Assembly: GCA_944332265.1 (NCBI GenBank)
Contig: CALVJQ010000016.1
Span: forward strand, 1 to 35,151
Direction: 5' to 3'
DNA length: 35,151 nucleotides
Source: an uncultured Bacilli bacterium
GTDB lineage: Bacteria; Bacillota_I; Bacilli_A; RF39; UBA660
This document shows, piece by piece, positions 15,241-23,052 of the stretch (position 1 is its first letter; the number at the start of each line of letters is the position of its first letter). Position numbers and translations under genes: made by a program. Under the pieces are notes generated by a model. The model saw only the letters and a program-made list of their open reading frames with translations, was not told the DNA's origin and made no database searches.

Positions 15241-16061
15241 TTTTTAATAATTTAAACTATATTGAAAATAAAAACTCATCGTTAGAAAAAAAGTATTTAG
15301 AAGATGTTAATTTAATTATTAATTCTGGAGATATAGTTGCTTTTATTGGTGAAAATTTACAAATTATTGGGGATTTAGTAATGGCTATTAAAAGACCTAG
15401 TAAAGGAGAAATTAAATTAGATTCTTTAGTAATAAAAAGAACTAGTCATATAGATAATGTCTTAGAGTTGAGAAAGAAAATAGGATTTGTTTCTGCTTCT
15501 AATATTGATAATTATTCATCTGATACAGTAAAAAACTTATTAAAAAAGACGATGAAAAATTATGAATATAAACCAAGTAATATGGCTAAACATTTAGCTG
15601 ATTCTTTAAAGATTGTTGGTTTAGATGATAGTTATTTAAATAAAAAGGTAAATACTTTGTCTTTTACAGAATTAAAAAAAGTTAAATTAGCATGCGTCTT
15701 ATGTTATAATCCTGAAGTTTTAATTTTAGAAAATTTTACATCTTGTATGATATTTAGAGATAAAGAATATTTTAGAAAATTATTTTTAAAATTAAAAAAT
15801 AAACTTAAGAAAACGATTATTTTAATTAGTAGTGATTTACCATTTTTATTTGATATTGTTGATAAAGTATATGTTATTAACAAGGGTAAATTATCATTTA
15901 GTGGTGATAAAGATATATTTTATGAAGATAAGTTATATAAATATATTGAAATGCCTGAGATTATAGCATTTACTAAATATGTTCAACAAGAAGGTCATAT
16001 GATATCTGAATATACTGATATAAAAGAATTAATAAAGGAAATATATCGTAATGTTAAATAA
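15231..16061 (+). CDS. ecfA2: ECF transporter ATPase A2 homologue without a P-loop lysine
   Basis: Second ATPase-like subunit, 276 aa, full length. Nearly all nucleotide-binding motifs are lost. The Walker A position reads GENLQIIGD (40-48), with Ile46 for the lysine and Gly47 for Ser/Thr. The Q-loop Gln is Ala89, the signature is LSFTE (143-147), Walker B reads LILENFT with Glu167/Asn168 for Asp/Glu, and the H-loop His is Ser201. The frame is uninterrupted and gene overlaps on both sides are kept, which argues against a dead pseudogene. It may be a structural partner in an asymmetric complex. Identification depends on synteny and on the recognisable ABC domain layout, including the C-terminal helices. 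Confidence 0.78.
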   Translation: MEIVFNNLNYIENKNSSLEKKYLEDVNLIINSGDIVAFIGENLQIIGDLVMAIKRPSKGEIKLDSLVIKRTSHIDNVLELRKKIGFVSASNIDNYSSDTVKNLLKKTMKNYEYKPSNMAKHLADSLKIVGLDDSYLNKKVNTLSFTELKKVKLACVLCYNPEVLILENFTSCMIFRDKEYFRKLFLKLKNKLKKTIILISSDLPFLFDIVDKVYVINKGKLSFSGDKDIFYEDKLYKYIEMPEIIAFTKYVQQEGHMISEYTDIKELIKEIYRNVK

Positions 16062-16797
16062 ATATAACTATTTATATAATGGAGAAGAGTCAATATTAAA
16101 TATTATAAATCCTGTAGTTAAATTATTTGGTTTATTTGTTTATTTTATATTAATTCTTTTAAAATTTAATTATTTATTATTTATGATAAATATTGGTATA
16201 GTATTTGTTCTTATTTTAATAAGTAATGTTAGTTTTAAAAAGTATTTATATATTATATGGAAGTTAAAATACTTTTTGATTTTATTATATTTATGTTTAT
16301 ACTGTAAGAATTTAGAATTAATAGAAATAAATATGATAGTATTTAAAATTATGTTTTTGATATTATATTTTAATGTAATTTTATTTACAACATCAAAGGA
16401 AGATTTAGGAAAAGGAATTTCAATTATTATAAATATGGTTAATTTAATAGGGATACCTTTTAAAGGGATTATGATGTTTATAATTAATATATATTCTTTT
16501 ATAGAGTATTTTTTTGATACATATAATGATTACTTATTGAAGATGGAAAAAGAAGGTATTAATTATTTAGATAGTAATATTTTGAATAAGTTAGTATTTT
16601 TTATAAAGAATTTTAAAAATATATGGCAAATTAGTAAATTGAAACTAGAAAAAAGAAAAAAAGAATTAAAATATAGATTGTTTGATAAAAATAGAAATGT
16701 TAAATATAAATATCGAAGAAGGTTATGTCTTTTTGATTATTTTTATGTTTTAATTTATATAAGTTTAATTTTTTATTATATTGTGCAGGTGAGATAA
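16051..16797 (+). CDS. ecfT: ECF transporter transmembrane protein T homologue, divergent
   Basis: 248-aa membrane protein with about five helices. Its N terminus (NGEESILNIINPVVKL) follows the EcfT pattern GxSxLHxLxPxxKL. In typical EcfT two cytoplasmic coupling helices carry Ala-Arg-Gly/Ser motifs that dock into the ATPases. Here the corresponding stretches read KMEKEGIN and a Lys/Arg-rich KRKKELKYR, so the coupling motifs are not conserved, in parallel with the altered ATPases. It starts inside ecfA2 (11-base overlap) and ends directly before truA. A functional ECF core is therefore uncertain, although the gene order is ancestral. Confidence 0.75.
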   Translation: MLNKYNYLYNGEESILNIINPVVKLFGLFVYFILILLKFNYLLFMINIGIVFVLILISNVSFKKYLYIIWKLKYFLILLYLCLYCKNLELIEINMIVFKIMFLILYFNVILFTTSKEDLGKGISIIINMVNLIGIPFKGIMMFIINIYSFIEYFFDTYNDYLLKMEKEGINYLDSNILNKLVFFIKNFKNIWQISKLKLEKRKKELKYRLFDKNRNVKYKYRRRLCLFDYFYVLIYISLIFYYIVQVR

Positions 16798-17517
16798 ATG
16801 AATTATTTAGCAGTTATTTCTTATGATGGTAGTAAATTTTATGGTTTTCAAAGATTAAATGATGAAATTACAGTCCAAAAAGTATTAGAAGAAGCATTAA
16901 GTATAATAAATAAACATGATGTTGTTATTAAAGGAGCAGGAAGGACTGATAGAGGAGTTCATGCAAATGGACAGTGTGTTACTTTTAAGTTAGATATTTC
17001 TATCAGTATAGATGGATTAAGAAAAGCACTAAATTCACTTGTTGAACCTTATATTTTTGTTAGAGATATTAAAATAGTTGACGATGATTTTCATGCAAGA
17101 TTTAATGTTTTAAAGAAAACTTATATTTATAAGATAAACATAGGAGGGTACAATCCTATTTTAGCTGATTATGTATTTCAGCCTAATTATATTTTAGATA
17201 TAGATAAAATGAAAGAAGTGGCTACTTTATATTTAGGAATTCATGATTTTCATAATTTTGTTTCTGGAGAAAGGGAAAATAGTAATGCTATTATCTATGA
17301 TATAAACTTTTATATGGTAGATGATATTTTATATATTTCTTTTGTTGGTAAAAGTTTTTATCGTTATATGGTGAGAAATTTAATTGGCATGATGATAGAA
17401 GTTGGTCGTGGAAAAGAAGATATTAGTAAAGTAAAAAAGATGTTGGATTCTAATGTAAATATGAGTGGTTATACTGCACCTGCTATGGGCTTATATTTGG
17501 ATAAAATAGAATATTAG
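16798..17517 (+). CDS. truA: tRNA pseudouridine(38-40) synthase
   Basis: Isomerises uridines 38-40 in the tRNA anticodon arm. The 239-aa protein has the diagnostic catalytic block GAGRTDRGVHA with the nucleophilic Asp, the N-terminal ISYDGSKFYGFQ strand, HARF, and the later RYMVRNLIG region. The start codon follows the ecfT stop with no gap; the SD lies in AGGTGAG at the end of ecfT. Position between ecfT and rplM is as in Bacillus. Confidence 0.97.
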   Translation: MNYLAVISYDGSKFYGFQRLNDEITVQKVLEEALSIINKHDVVIKGAGRTDRGVHANGQCVTFKLDISISIDGLRKALNSLVEPYIFVRDIKIVDDDFHARFNVLKKTYIYKINIGGYNPILADYVFQPNYILDIDKMKEVATLYLGIHDFHNFVSGERENSNAIIYDINFYMVDDILYISFVGKSFYRYMVRNLIGMMIEVGRGKEDISKVKKMLDSNVNMSGYTAPAMGLYLDKIEY

Positions 17518-17541
17518 TAAGTAAAAAGATGAAAATATGAA

Positions 17542-17570
17542 AAAAATAGTAAAATCATGGCTATTTTTGA
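17542..17570 (+). terminator. Weak terminator after truA
   Basis: 8-bp stem AAAAATAG/CTATTTTT (17542-17549/17561-17568) with an 11-base loop; the T-tract is part of the stem. Confidence 0.4.
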
Positions 17571-17579
17571 AGATTTTGT

Positions 17580-17608
17580 TTGACTTTTTAATAAGATTCT
17601 CATATAAT
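17580..17608 (+). promoter_or_regulatory. Strong promoter of rplM-rpsI
   Basis: TTGACT at 17580-17585, a 17-base spacer and TATAAT at 17603-17608: the best-matched vegetative promoter in the window, fitting a ribosomal protein operon. Confidence 0.85.
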
Positions 17609-17614
17609 TTTAAC

Positions 17615-17689
17615 TGGTACATTTTATTGGTCGGAAGTTGTTAGCCTTGGGAAAGCGAAGCAATGGAGGACGATGAAAGGAAAATTGAT
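17615..17689 (+). promoter_or_regulatory. Leader of rplM, possible L13 autoregulatory element
   Basis: A leader of about 75 bases, much longer than most leaders here, lies between the promoter and the rplM start at 17690. It is relatively GC-rich and contains partly self-complementary segments such as GCCTTGG/GCGAAGC. In Bacillota an L13-binding leader occupies this position. I see no definitive match to that family, so this is positional inference. Confidence 0.35.
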
Positions 17690-18121
17690 ATGAATACATT
17701 TATGGAGAAGAAAGAAACTGTTGAACGTAAATGGTATGTTATCGATGCTGAAGGTCAAACTTTAGGTAGACTCGCTTCTAAAGTTGCTTTTGTTTTAAAT
17801 GGTAAACATAAAGCTACATATACACCTCACATCGATTGTGGAGACTATGTAATAGTAGTTAATGCAGACAAAGTTAAATTATCTGGAAATAAGCTAATGG
17901 ATAAAATGTATTATAACCATAGTGGATATCCAGGAGGACTAAGAGAAAGAAATGCTAAAACAATGATCGAAAAATATCCAGAAGAAATGATTGAAAGAGC
18001 TGTTAAAGGAATGTTACCAAAAGGAAGATTAGGAAGAGCAATGAATAAAAAATTATTCGTTTATGCTGGACCTGATCACAAACATCAAGCTCAAAAACCA
18101 ATCGAATTAAAGATAAACTAG
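17690..18121 (+). CDS. rplM: 50S ribosomal protein L13
   Basis: Early-assembling 23S rRNA-binding protein, 143 aa. Conserved stretches [42 protein letters not shown] and [11 protein letters not shown] are all seen. The ATG at 17690 fits family N termini; an in-frame ATG at 17663 adds nine charged residues and falls in the leader. AAGG upstream is the likely SD. It shares a promoter and message with rpsI, as in most bacteria. Confidence 0.97.
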   Translation: MNTFMEKKETVERKWYVIDAEGQTLGRLASKVAFVLNGKHKATYTPHIDCGDYVIVVNADKVKLSGNKLMDKMYYNHSGYPGGLRERNAKTMIEKYPEEMIERAVKGMLPKGRLGRAMNKKLFVYAGPDHKHQAQKPIELKIN

Positions 18122-18134
18122 GAGGTTTAAATTT

Positions 18135-18551
18135 ATGGCTAAACAAGTATGGACTGCTACTGGACGTAGAAAACGTTCTGTTGCTCAAGTTAGAATGACT
18201 GCTGGTAAGGGAAAAATAACTGTTAATGGTGTAGATGTTAATGAATACTTACCCTTTGCAGTGTTAGTAATGGATTTAAAACAACCATTAGTTGCTACTG
18301 GTAATGAGGATAAATTCGATATTGATGTTACTGTTAAAGGTGGCGGATTCTCTGGTCAAACAGGTGCTATTCGTTTAGGTATTACTCGTGCTTTATTAGC
18401 TTTTGATGCTGATGCTGATCAAAGTAGAGAAGATGCTTATAGAAAAGTTTTAAAAACTGCTGGATTTATTACACGTGATCCAAGAAGTAAAGAACGTAAG
18501 AAACCTGGACTTAAAAAAGCTCGTCGTGCTCCACAATTCTCAAAACGTTAG
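18135..18551 (+). CDS. rpsI: 30S ribosomal protein S9
   Basis: Small-subunit head protein whose C-terminal tail reaches the P-site tRNA. 138 aa, slightly longer than the usual 130. It has [49 protein letters not shown] as the family's basic C-terminal region, and the invariant terminal SKR. A strong SD (TAGGAGG) overlaps the rplM stop, 13 bases before the ATG. Confidence 0.98.
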   Translation: MAKQVWTATGRRKRSVAQVRMTAGKGKITVNGVDVNEYLPFAVLVMDLKQPLVATGNEDKFDIDVTVKGGGFSGQTGAIRLGITRALLAFDADADQSREDAYRKVLKTAGFITRDPRSKERKKPGLKKARRAPQFSKR

Positions 18552-18563
18552 AAAAGTTTTTAT

Positions 18564-18587
18564 ACCACACATTGTGTGGTTTTTTCT
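18564..18587 (+). terminator. Intrinsic terminator of rplM-rpsI
   Basis: ACCACAC/GTGTGGT stem (18564-18570/18574-18580) with a 3-base loop followed by T580-585 of this kilobase. It is the most GC-rich terminator stem in the window. Confidence 0.9.
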
Positions 18588-18654
18588 TTGTAAACTTTTT
18601 CCTTTTTCTTAGAATTTTCAATAAATCTTTATTGCTATATTTTGTTATTTTTTT

Positions 18655-18666
18655 TATAATTATAAT
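18655..18666 (+). promoter_or_regulatory. Tandem TATAAT -10 elements
   Basis: Two adjacent TATAAT hexamers (18655-18660, 18661-18666) lie 21 bases before the start at 18688, after an AT-rich stretch without a clear -35. Confidence 0.5.
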
Positions 18667-18687
18667 AGGGTTGGAAGGTGAAAATGT

Positions 18688-19581
18688 ATGAGTAGTAACG
18701 AAGTAATTATAGATGGTAATAAAAAGAAAAATGGGAAAGCTTTAAAAATATTTTTGATTGTTATTATATTTTTAGCTTTAGGTATTTTTGTTGGAATTTA
18801 TGGGACAACGAAGTATATGGAAATGAAAGAGGAAGAAAATAATCAAAATGATGTAGTTGAAGAAAAGGGACCTGTTGATATAACTGATGATAATAATTAT
18901 AAAGATTTAATAGATTCTTTATATAAGACAATTAATGGAAATGTTATGTTTTATTCAACTAAAGGAATAGATATGAGTACGATAGATAATAGTACTAAAT
19001 TAACAATGATTTTTAATTATTTAAATTCCGCTAAACAAGGTACAGAAGAAATATTAACACAAACATATTGGGGATCTGGTGTATGTCAAAATAATTTTGT
19101 TTTGGATCCAGCTCAACAAAATACTACGACATCTTCTGGTTGTACAGTTACTAAATTTAGTCGTGATTTATTTGTACAAACTAGTAAAAAATTATTTAAT
19201 GATGATGTTTTAGATACTAGTGTTAATTTTAATCCTTCAAATACTAAGAGTTGTATTGTAGATATGCAAAATAATTTATATATTTGTGGAAATATTGCTA
19301 ATAATAATGTAACTGGAGATTTAGAAAGTAAGTTTACAATATTAAAAGTAACTAAAGATCTTGATGGAACAATAAAGATATATGAAAAAGGTTATTTGTT
19401 GGATAATAGAAGTAATGTTAAAGCACAACATCCTGGGTATGATAATATTTATTTACATTCTACTGATAGTACAGAATATTATTACGAATTAAGAAATGCG
19501 GATAACTTAACTTTTGTTCATACATTTAAAGAAAAAGATAATCAAGAATATTACTATGTTGGGACTATGTTAGAGAAATAA
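18688..19581 (+). CDS. Single-pass membrane protein of unknown function
   Basis: 297 aa. A short basic cytoplasmic N terminus (to residue 17) precedes one membrane helix (about 18-40), an acidic linker and an external domain of roughly 230 residues. The external part contains four cysteines (GSGVCQNN, SSGCTV, KSCIVD, YICGN) that could form two disulfides, and mixed beta-strand patterns. I do not recognise the family. In Bacillus this position between rpsI and cwlD holds ybaJ/ybaK, to which it shows no visible similarity. The start at 18688 is preferred because the nearer ATG at 18683 stops at once; SD is GGAAGGTGA. Confidence 0.7.
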   Translation: MSSNEVIIDGNKKKNGKALKIFLIVIIFLALGIFVGIYGTTKYMEMKEEENNQNDVVEEKGPVDITDDNNYKDLIDSLYKTINGNVMFYSTKGIDMSTIDNSTKLTMIFNYLNSAKQGTEEILTQTYWGSGVCQNNFVLDPAQQNTTTSSGCTVTKFSRDLFVQTSKKLFNDDVLDTSVNFNPSNTKSCIVDMQNNLYICGNIANNNVTGDLESKFTILKVTKDLDGTIKIYEKGYLLDNRSNVKAQHPGYDNIYLHSTDSTEYYYELRNADNLTFVHTFKEKDNQEYYYVGTMLEK

Positions 19582-19601
19582 CTTTAGGTTATTTCTTTTT
19601 T
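19574..19601 (+). terminator. Intrinsic terminator
   Basis: 9-bp stem AGAAATAAC/GTTATTTCT (19574-19582/19588-19596), 5-base loop, T-tract. Confidence 0.85.
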
Positions 19602-19640
19602 ATTTGTAATGACTATTAAAATATTGAATATTTATTTAGT

Positions 19641-20288
19641 ATGAAGAAAATTATTTTAACTGTGATGTTGATAACTTTGATTTTATTAACAACAACTATT
19701 TCTTATGGTTCTACTAAAAAGGTTAATATTAAGGGTAAAACTATTATTTTAGATGCAGGACATGGTGGAAAAGATAAAGGGACAAGTGTTGGTGGTATCT
19801 ATGAAAGTGATATAAACTTAGAGATTGTCTTGAAGTTAAGAGAAAAATTTATTTTAGAGGGAGCAAATGTTATTTTAATTAGAGATGGAGATTATGATTT
19901 AAGCAGTCCTAATACTAATAGAAGAAAGAAGAGTGATTTTGATAATCGTATTTTATTGATAAATAATTCTAATGCTGATTTATATATAAGTATCCATATA
20001 AATTATTTAGATAATAATAAGTATTATGGGGCTCAAGTATTTTATACAAAAGATAATAAAGAATTAGCGAAGGTGATACAAAAAGAATTAAAAAAAGATT
20101 TAGATAGCCCGATGAATGAAAAGAAATTGAGTGATTCTATTTATATGTATAAAAAACTTACTATACCCGGAGTTTTAATTGAATGTGGTTTTCTTTCAAA
20201 TAAAAGAGAAAGAAATTTATTAATAAATGATGAATATCAAACTAAGTTAGTTAATTCGATTGTTCAGGGAGTAAAGAACTATTATTAA
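19641..20288 (+). CDS. cwlD: Germination-specific N-acetylmuramoyl-L-alanine amidase CwlD
   Basis: Zinc amidase that strips peptide stems from spore cortex peptidoglycan as a first step toward muramic-delta-lactam, needed for germination. 215 aa with an N-terminal signal peptide (1-23) and an Amidase_3 domain: DAGHGGKD with ligand His41, Glu55 (YESD), His119 (SIHIN) and catalytic Glu181 (LIECGFLSN). The spacing and blocks NSNADLYISIH and YYGAQVFY match CwlD. It lies downstream of rpsI as in Bacillus. No clear ribosome-binding site precedes the ATG, so expression may be weak or specially regulated. An Amidase_3 enzyme of general autolysin type is the main alternative. Confidence 0.88.
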   Translation: MKKIILTVMLITLILLTTTISYGSTKKVNIKGKTIILDAGHGGKDKGTSVGGIYESDINLEIVLKLREKFILEGANVILIRDGDYDLSSPNTNRRKKSDFDNRILLINNSNADLYISIHINYLDNNKYYGAQVFYTKDNKELAKVIQKELKKDLDSPMNEKKLSDSIYMYKKLTIPGVLIECGFLSNKRERNLLINDEYQTKLVNSIVQGVKNYY

Positions 20289-20312
20289 ATTGTTAAACTA
20301 GTTATTTTATTT

Positions 20313-20318
20313 TATAAT
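20313..20318 (+). promoter_or_regulatory. -10 element of the macro-domain gene
   Basis: TATAAT ending 16 bases before the start at 20335. Transcription would begin near 20325, which argues against the in-frame ATG at 20323 being used. Confidence 0.5.
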
Positions 20319-20334
20319 AAAAATGGTGGTATTA

Positions 20335-21105
20335 ATGGACAAAAAGATTTTACTAAAAAGTTTATTGGAGTATTTTTATAACGATAACCTAATTCCTCTA
20401 AAATTAGACGAGATGCGTTTATTATGGCGTGATGTATTTAATAATTTAGATTTAAAATCTATTAATGATGATATGTTATCTATTGAAGATAAACTTTTAA
20501 GATTGGATTTATTAAATAAGGGCTTAACTAATGCAGAAAAGTTGGAATCTTTTGATTATATTAAAGATTCTCATTATCGAAATGGTAATAAAATTATTTT
20601 ATGGAAAGGGAATATAACTAATATATATGCTGATATAGTAGTTAATTCTATAAGATATGAAGATTTAATAAACAGAGTGTTTAATAATGATATATTTTTT
20701 AAAAGTGGTATGAGATTAGTAAAGAAGTTTAGTGATATAGTTAGTAATACAAAATTGGATAATTCTGATGTTTTGATTACGAGAGGTTTTAATTTACCAT
20801 GTGATTTAATAATTCATGTTATTGAACCTAAAGATTCTGATGAAGAGATAAATAATGAAATTGAACTTAAAATGGCTTATATGAATATTTTAGAATGTGC
20901 TAATAATAATATGATGAAGACTGTTGTAATACCTACTTTAGGAAGTAACAGTTTAGATTTTTTAAAAAGGGCGCGTATTGCTGTTGAATCAATAGATGAA
21001 TATTTGGATAAGGATTCAATGATTGAAAAGGTCATAATTTGTGCTTCTAATGAAGAAGAGTATGATATTTATAAAAGTATATTTTTAGGTGAAGATAATG
21101 CATGA
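20335..21105 (+). CDS. Divergent macro-domain protein
   Basis: 256 aa. The N-terminal 75 residues are helical and resemble the lead-in of zinc-dependent macro domains (DEMRLLWRDVFNNL, then LSIEDKLLRLDLLNKGL, comparable to the IQDEYL region). Residues 86 to about 250 match a macro domain: IILWKGNIT, YADIVVNS, a central basic helix, and DLIIHVIEP. The ADP-ribose-contacting NAAN is replaced by NSIR, and the zinc-binding Cys/His cluster of the MacroD-type enzymes is absent, so hydrolase activity is doubtful and a binding role more likely. It overlaps the DUF5131 gene by 8 bases. Confidence 0.72.
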   Translation: MDKKILLKSLLEYFYNDNLIPLKLDEMRLLWRDVFNNLDLKSINDDMLSIEDKLLRLDLLNKGLTNAEKLESFDYIKDSHYRNGNKIILWKGNITNIYADIVVNSIRYEDLINRVFNNDIFFKSGMRLVKKFSDIVSNTKLDNSDVLITRGFNLPCDLIIHVIEPKDSDEEINNEIELKMAYMNILECANNNMMKTVVIPTLGSNSLDFLKRARIAVESIDEYLDKDSMIEKVIICASNEEEYDIYKSIFLGEDNA

Positions 21106-21973
21106 CATTTGGAATCCTTGGCATGGATGTCAGAAAAAAAGTGAAGGTTGTTTAAATTGTTATATGTATTATTTAGATAAAAAACATCAAAATAAAATTA
21201 GTAGTGATAAAGTTTATCGAACGAATAATTTTAATTATCCTTTACAGAAAAATAGAGATGGCACTTATAAAGTAAAAGCTGGGGAGCAGTTAAGAGTTTG
21301 CATGACTTCTGATTTTTTTGTTGAAGATGCAGATAAATGGCGTGATGGGGCATGGAATATTATTAGGCAAAGAAAAGATGTTTCGTTTTTTATTTTAACT
21401 AAAAGACCAGAGAGAGTTTTAAATAATTTACCATCTGATTGGGAAGATGGCTATGAAAATGTTTTTTTTAATATTACATGTGAAAATCAAAAACGTGCTT
21501 TGGAAAGAATTCCTTATTTATTAAAATTGCCATTTAAACATAAAGGAATTATGTGTGCTCCTTTATTAAGTGAAATTGATATTGGAGAGTATTTAGATAG
21601 TGGTTTAATTGAACAAGTAATTGTTGGTGGCGAAAATTATGATGGAGCGAGACCATGTCATTATGAATGGGTAAAAAAATTAGCTGCTGATTGTCGAAAG
21701 AGAAATATTAGGTTTTGTTTTATTGAAACAGGAACAGTATTTGTAAAAGAAGGAAAGCAATATAAAATAAAGAGTAAGGATATTCAAAGTATTATGGCAT
21801 TTAAATCTGGATTAAATTACCCAGGGAAAGAAATAAAATTTAAATTATATGATGAATTTTTAAATGAACTAGGAGAAGATGAATTATATGAGCCTTTTTG
21901 GAATAATAAATGTTTAACATGTGGGAGTAAATTAATATGTAATGGTTGTTATAAATGTGGGAAATGTAAATGA
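21098..21973 (+). CDS. DUF5131 (phage Gp37/Gp68-like) cysteine-rich protein
   Basis: 291-aa member of the DUF5131 family. An N-terminal cysteine motif CxxxxxxCxxC (Cys11, Cys18, Cys21, in WNPWHGC and GCLNCY) suggests a metal or iron-sulfur centre related to radical-SAM-type barrels. A core follows with RVCMTSDFF, FILTKRPERV, NITCENQ and GGENYDGARPCHYEW, all characteristic of the family. The C terminus adds six cysteines (272, 275, 281, 284, 287, 290), a likely zinc or Fe-S knob. The biochemical function is not established. The start at 21098 has SD AGGTGA inside the macro-domain gene, giving tight translational coupling. Confidence 0.82.
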   Translation: MHDIWNPWHGCQKKSEGCLNCYMYYLDKKHQNKISSDKVYRTNNFNYPLQKNRDGTYKVKAGEQLRVCMTSDFFVEDADKWRDGAWNIIRQRKDVSFFILTKRPERVLNNLPSDWEDGYENVFFNITCENQKRALERIPYLLKLPFKHKGIMCAPLLSEIDIGEYLDSGLIEQVIVGGENYDGARPCHYEWVKKLAADCRKRNIRFCFIETGTVFVKEGKQYKIKSKDIQSIMAFKSGLNYPGKEIKFKLYDEFLNELGEDELYEPFWNNKCLTCGSKLICNGCYKCGKCK

Positions 21974-22014
21974 AAATACTAGAATGAAAAATATTTCATT
22001 CTAGTATTTCTTTT
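21974..22014. terminator. Strong terminator hairpin between convergent genes
   Basis: 16-bp perfect stem 21974-21989/21994-22009 with a 4-base loop. On the + strand a T-rich tail follows; on the - strand the arm contains the last codons of the convergent gene, and the T-tail is short. It probably serves mainly the + strand. Confidence 0.88.
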
Positions 22015-22953
22015 TATTTCTAAACCTGTACTATAATCAAGATTAGGTATATATTTTTTTATTTTATTTATATCTTTATTATTATAAAGAACGTTATTCA
22101 CTTCTTTAATAATTAGTAATGCTTTATTTAAACTTTCATGATATAAATCTGCAAAAGAAGTTGTGTATTCTTTTTTTGTTACTGGATGATACCATGGTTT
22201 ATGCTCGTTATTAAGATAGTCATAATTTATATTTTGATTATGGGTACTATAAGATTGTAAGTTACCAAAGTGATTTTTTGTAAATTTATCAATTAATTTA
22301 TAAATTAATTCTTTGATACCAAGATAATCATTAATAAATAGAAAATTAATAATTTTAGTATCTCTAATTCCTTTAAGATAGTATTTAGCAATATTTTTTT
22401 CATTATAAGTTATGTAATAAACTTTAGATATTATTCCTTTTAGATTTTTAGAAAATTTAGGATTTTTTATTATTTCTTTATTAAGATTACAATATTTATA
22501 TAGTCTATTATTATATTTTTGATAGTATATTGCATCGATGTTTTTTTCCATGTGATTATGTTCACCGCGATATTTTTTCGTACTTTGTTTTTTCTTTTTC
22601 CATACTCCTGTTTTAAAAAATATATAAGGATGGCATGTTGTATCAAGACAATAGTGCGTTATTGTTCCATATAAATAAGCAATTATATCTTTGTGATATT
22701 CTAAGTTGTTTTTTTTGATTTCTTTTATAATATTTAAAATATATTTTTGAGTATTTTGATGATGAGCAGTGTGACCTAAACTTTTAATTTTATGATTGTT
22801 TAAAAAGTTAAAAGTATAATAGAAGAGATAATCGTGACTTTGTGCAAATGTATAGTAAATATCTAAACTATTATTAATATTATTTTGTGTATCTTTTGGT
22901 AAATTATCATATACTTCCTTGGCAAAGTAATGATGTGTTATTATTGATGGCAT
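21979..22953 (-). CDS. Zinc-dependent phospholipase C-like protein
   Basis: The only clear minus-strand gene, 324 aa. It has the all-helical zinc_dep_PLPC pattern: THHYFAKEV at the N terminus, FAQSHDYLFYY, GHTAHHQNT, and YGTITHYCLDTTCHPYIFF, providing the His and Asp residues expected to bind three zinc ions. The N terminus begins directly with the fold and no signal peptide is visible, so it probably acts inside the cell or is exported by another route. Substrate is unknown; related genes in Bacillota are usually annotated only by domain. SD AGGTGAT is correctly spaced. It is convergent with the DUF5131 gene and divergent from the Abi gene. Confidence 0.8.
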   Translation of the reverse strand: MPSIITHHYFAKEVYDNLPKDTQNNINNSLDIYYTFAQSHDYLFYYTFNFLNNHKIKSLGHTAHHQNTQKYILNIIKEIKKNNLEYHKDIIAYLYGTITHYCLDTTCHPYIFFKTGVWKKKKQSTKKYRGEHNHMEKNIDAIYYQKYNNRLYKYCNLNKEIIKNPKFSKNLKGIISKVYYITYNEKNIAKYYLKGIRDTKIINFLFINDYLGIKELIYKLIDKFTKNHFGNLQSYSTHNQNINYDYLNNEHKPWYHPVTKKEYTTSFADLYHESLNKALLIIKEVNNVLYNNKDINKIKKYIPNLDYSTGLEIKRNTRMKYFSF

Positions 22954-22969
22954 AAAATCACCTGATTAA

Positions 22970-22978
22970 ATTATAGCA
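22970..22978 (-). promoter_or_regulatory. Extended -10 promoter, minus strand
   Basis: TGCTATAAT on the minus strand, 16 bases upstream of the start at 22953. Confidence 0.65.
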
Positions 22979-23018
22979 TATCTTCATTAAATATAGTATT
23001 TCCTTGGAATTTTATGTG

Positions 23019-23027
23019 TGTTATAAT
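23019..23027 (+). promoter_or_regulatory. Extended -10 promoter of the Abi-HtrA pair
   Basis: TGTTATAAT, 25 bases before the GTG start at 23053. The divergent promoter lies about 45 bases away. Confidence 0.65.
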
Positions 23028-23052
23028 ATAATGGATAATAGGGTGATACTAG

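Noticed and set aside
15231..16061. ecfA2 as a pseudogene
   Set aside because: Despite lost ATPase motifs the frame is full length, has overlapping neighbours on both sides and no internal stop, so it was called as a CDS with altered motifs.
17673..17693. Seven-codon frame in the rplM leader preceded by GGAGGA
   Set aside because: The SD-to-ATG gap is only about two bases, too short for efficient initiation. The purine-rich segment is more likely part of the leader or the rplM initiation region.
18003..18188. Minus-strand frame over the rplM/rpsI junction
   Set aside because: Shadow of two highly conserved ribosomal protein genes.
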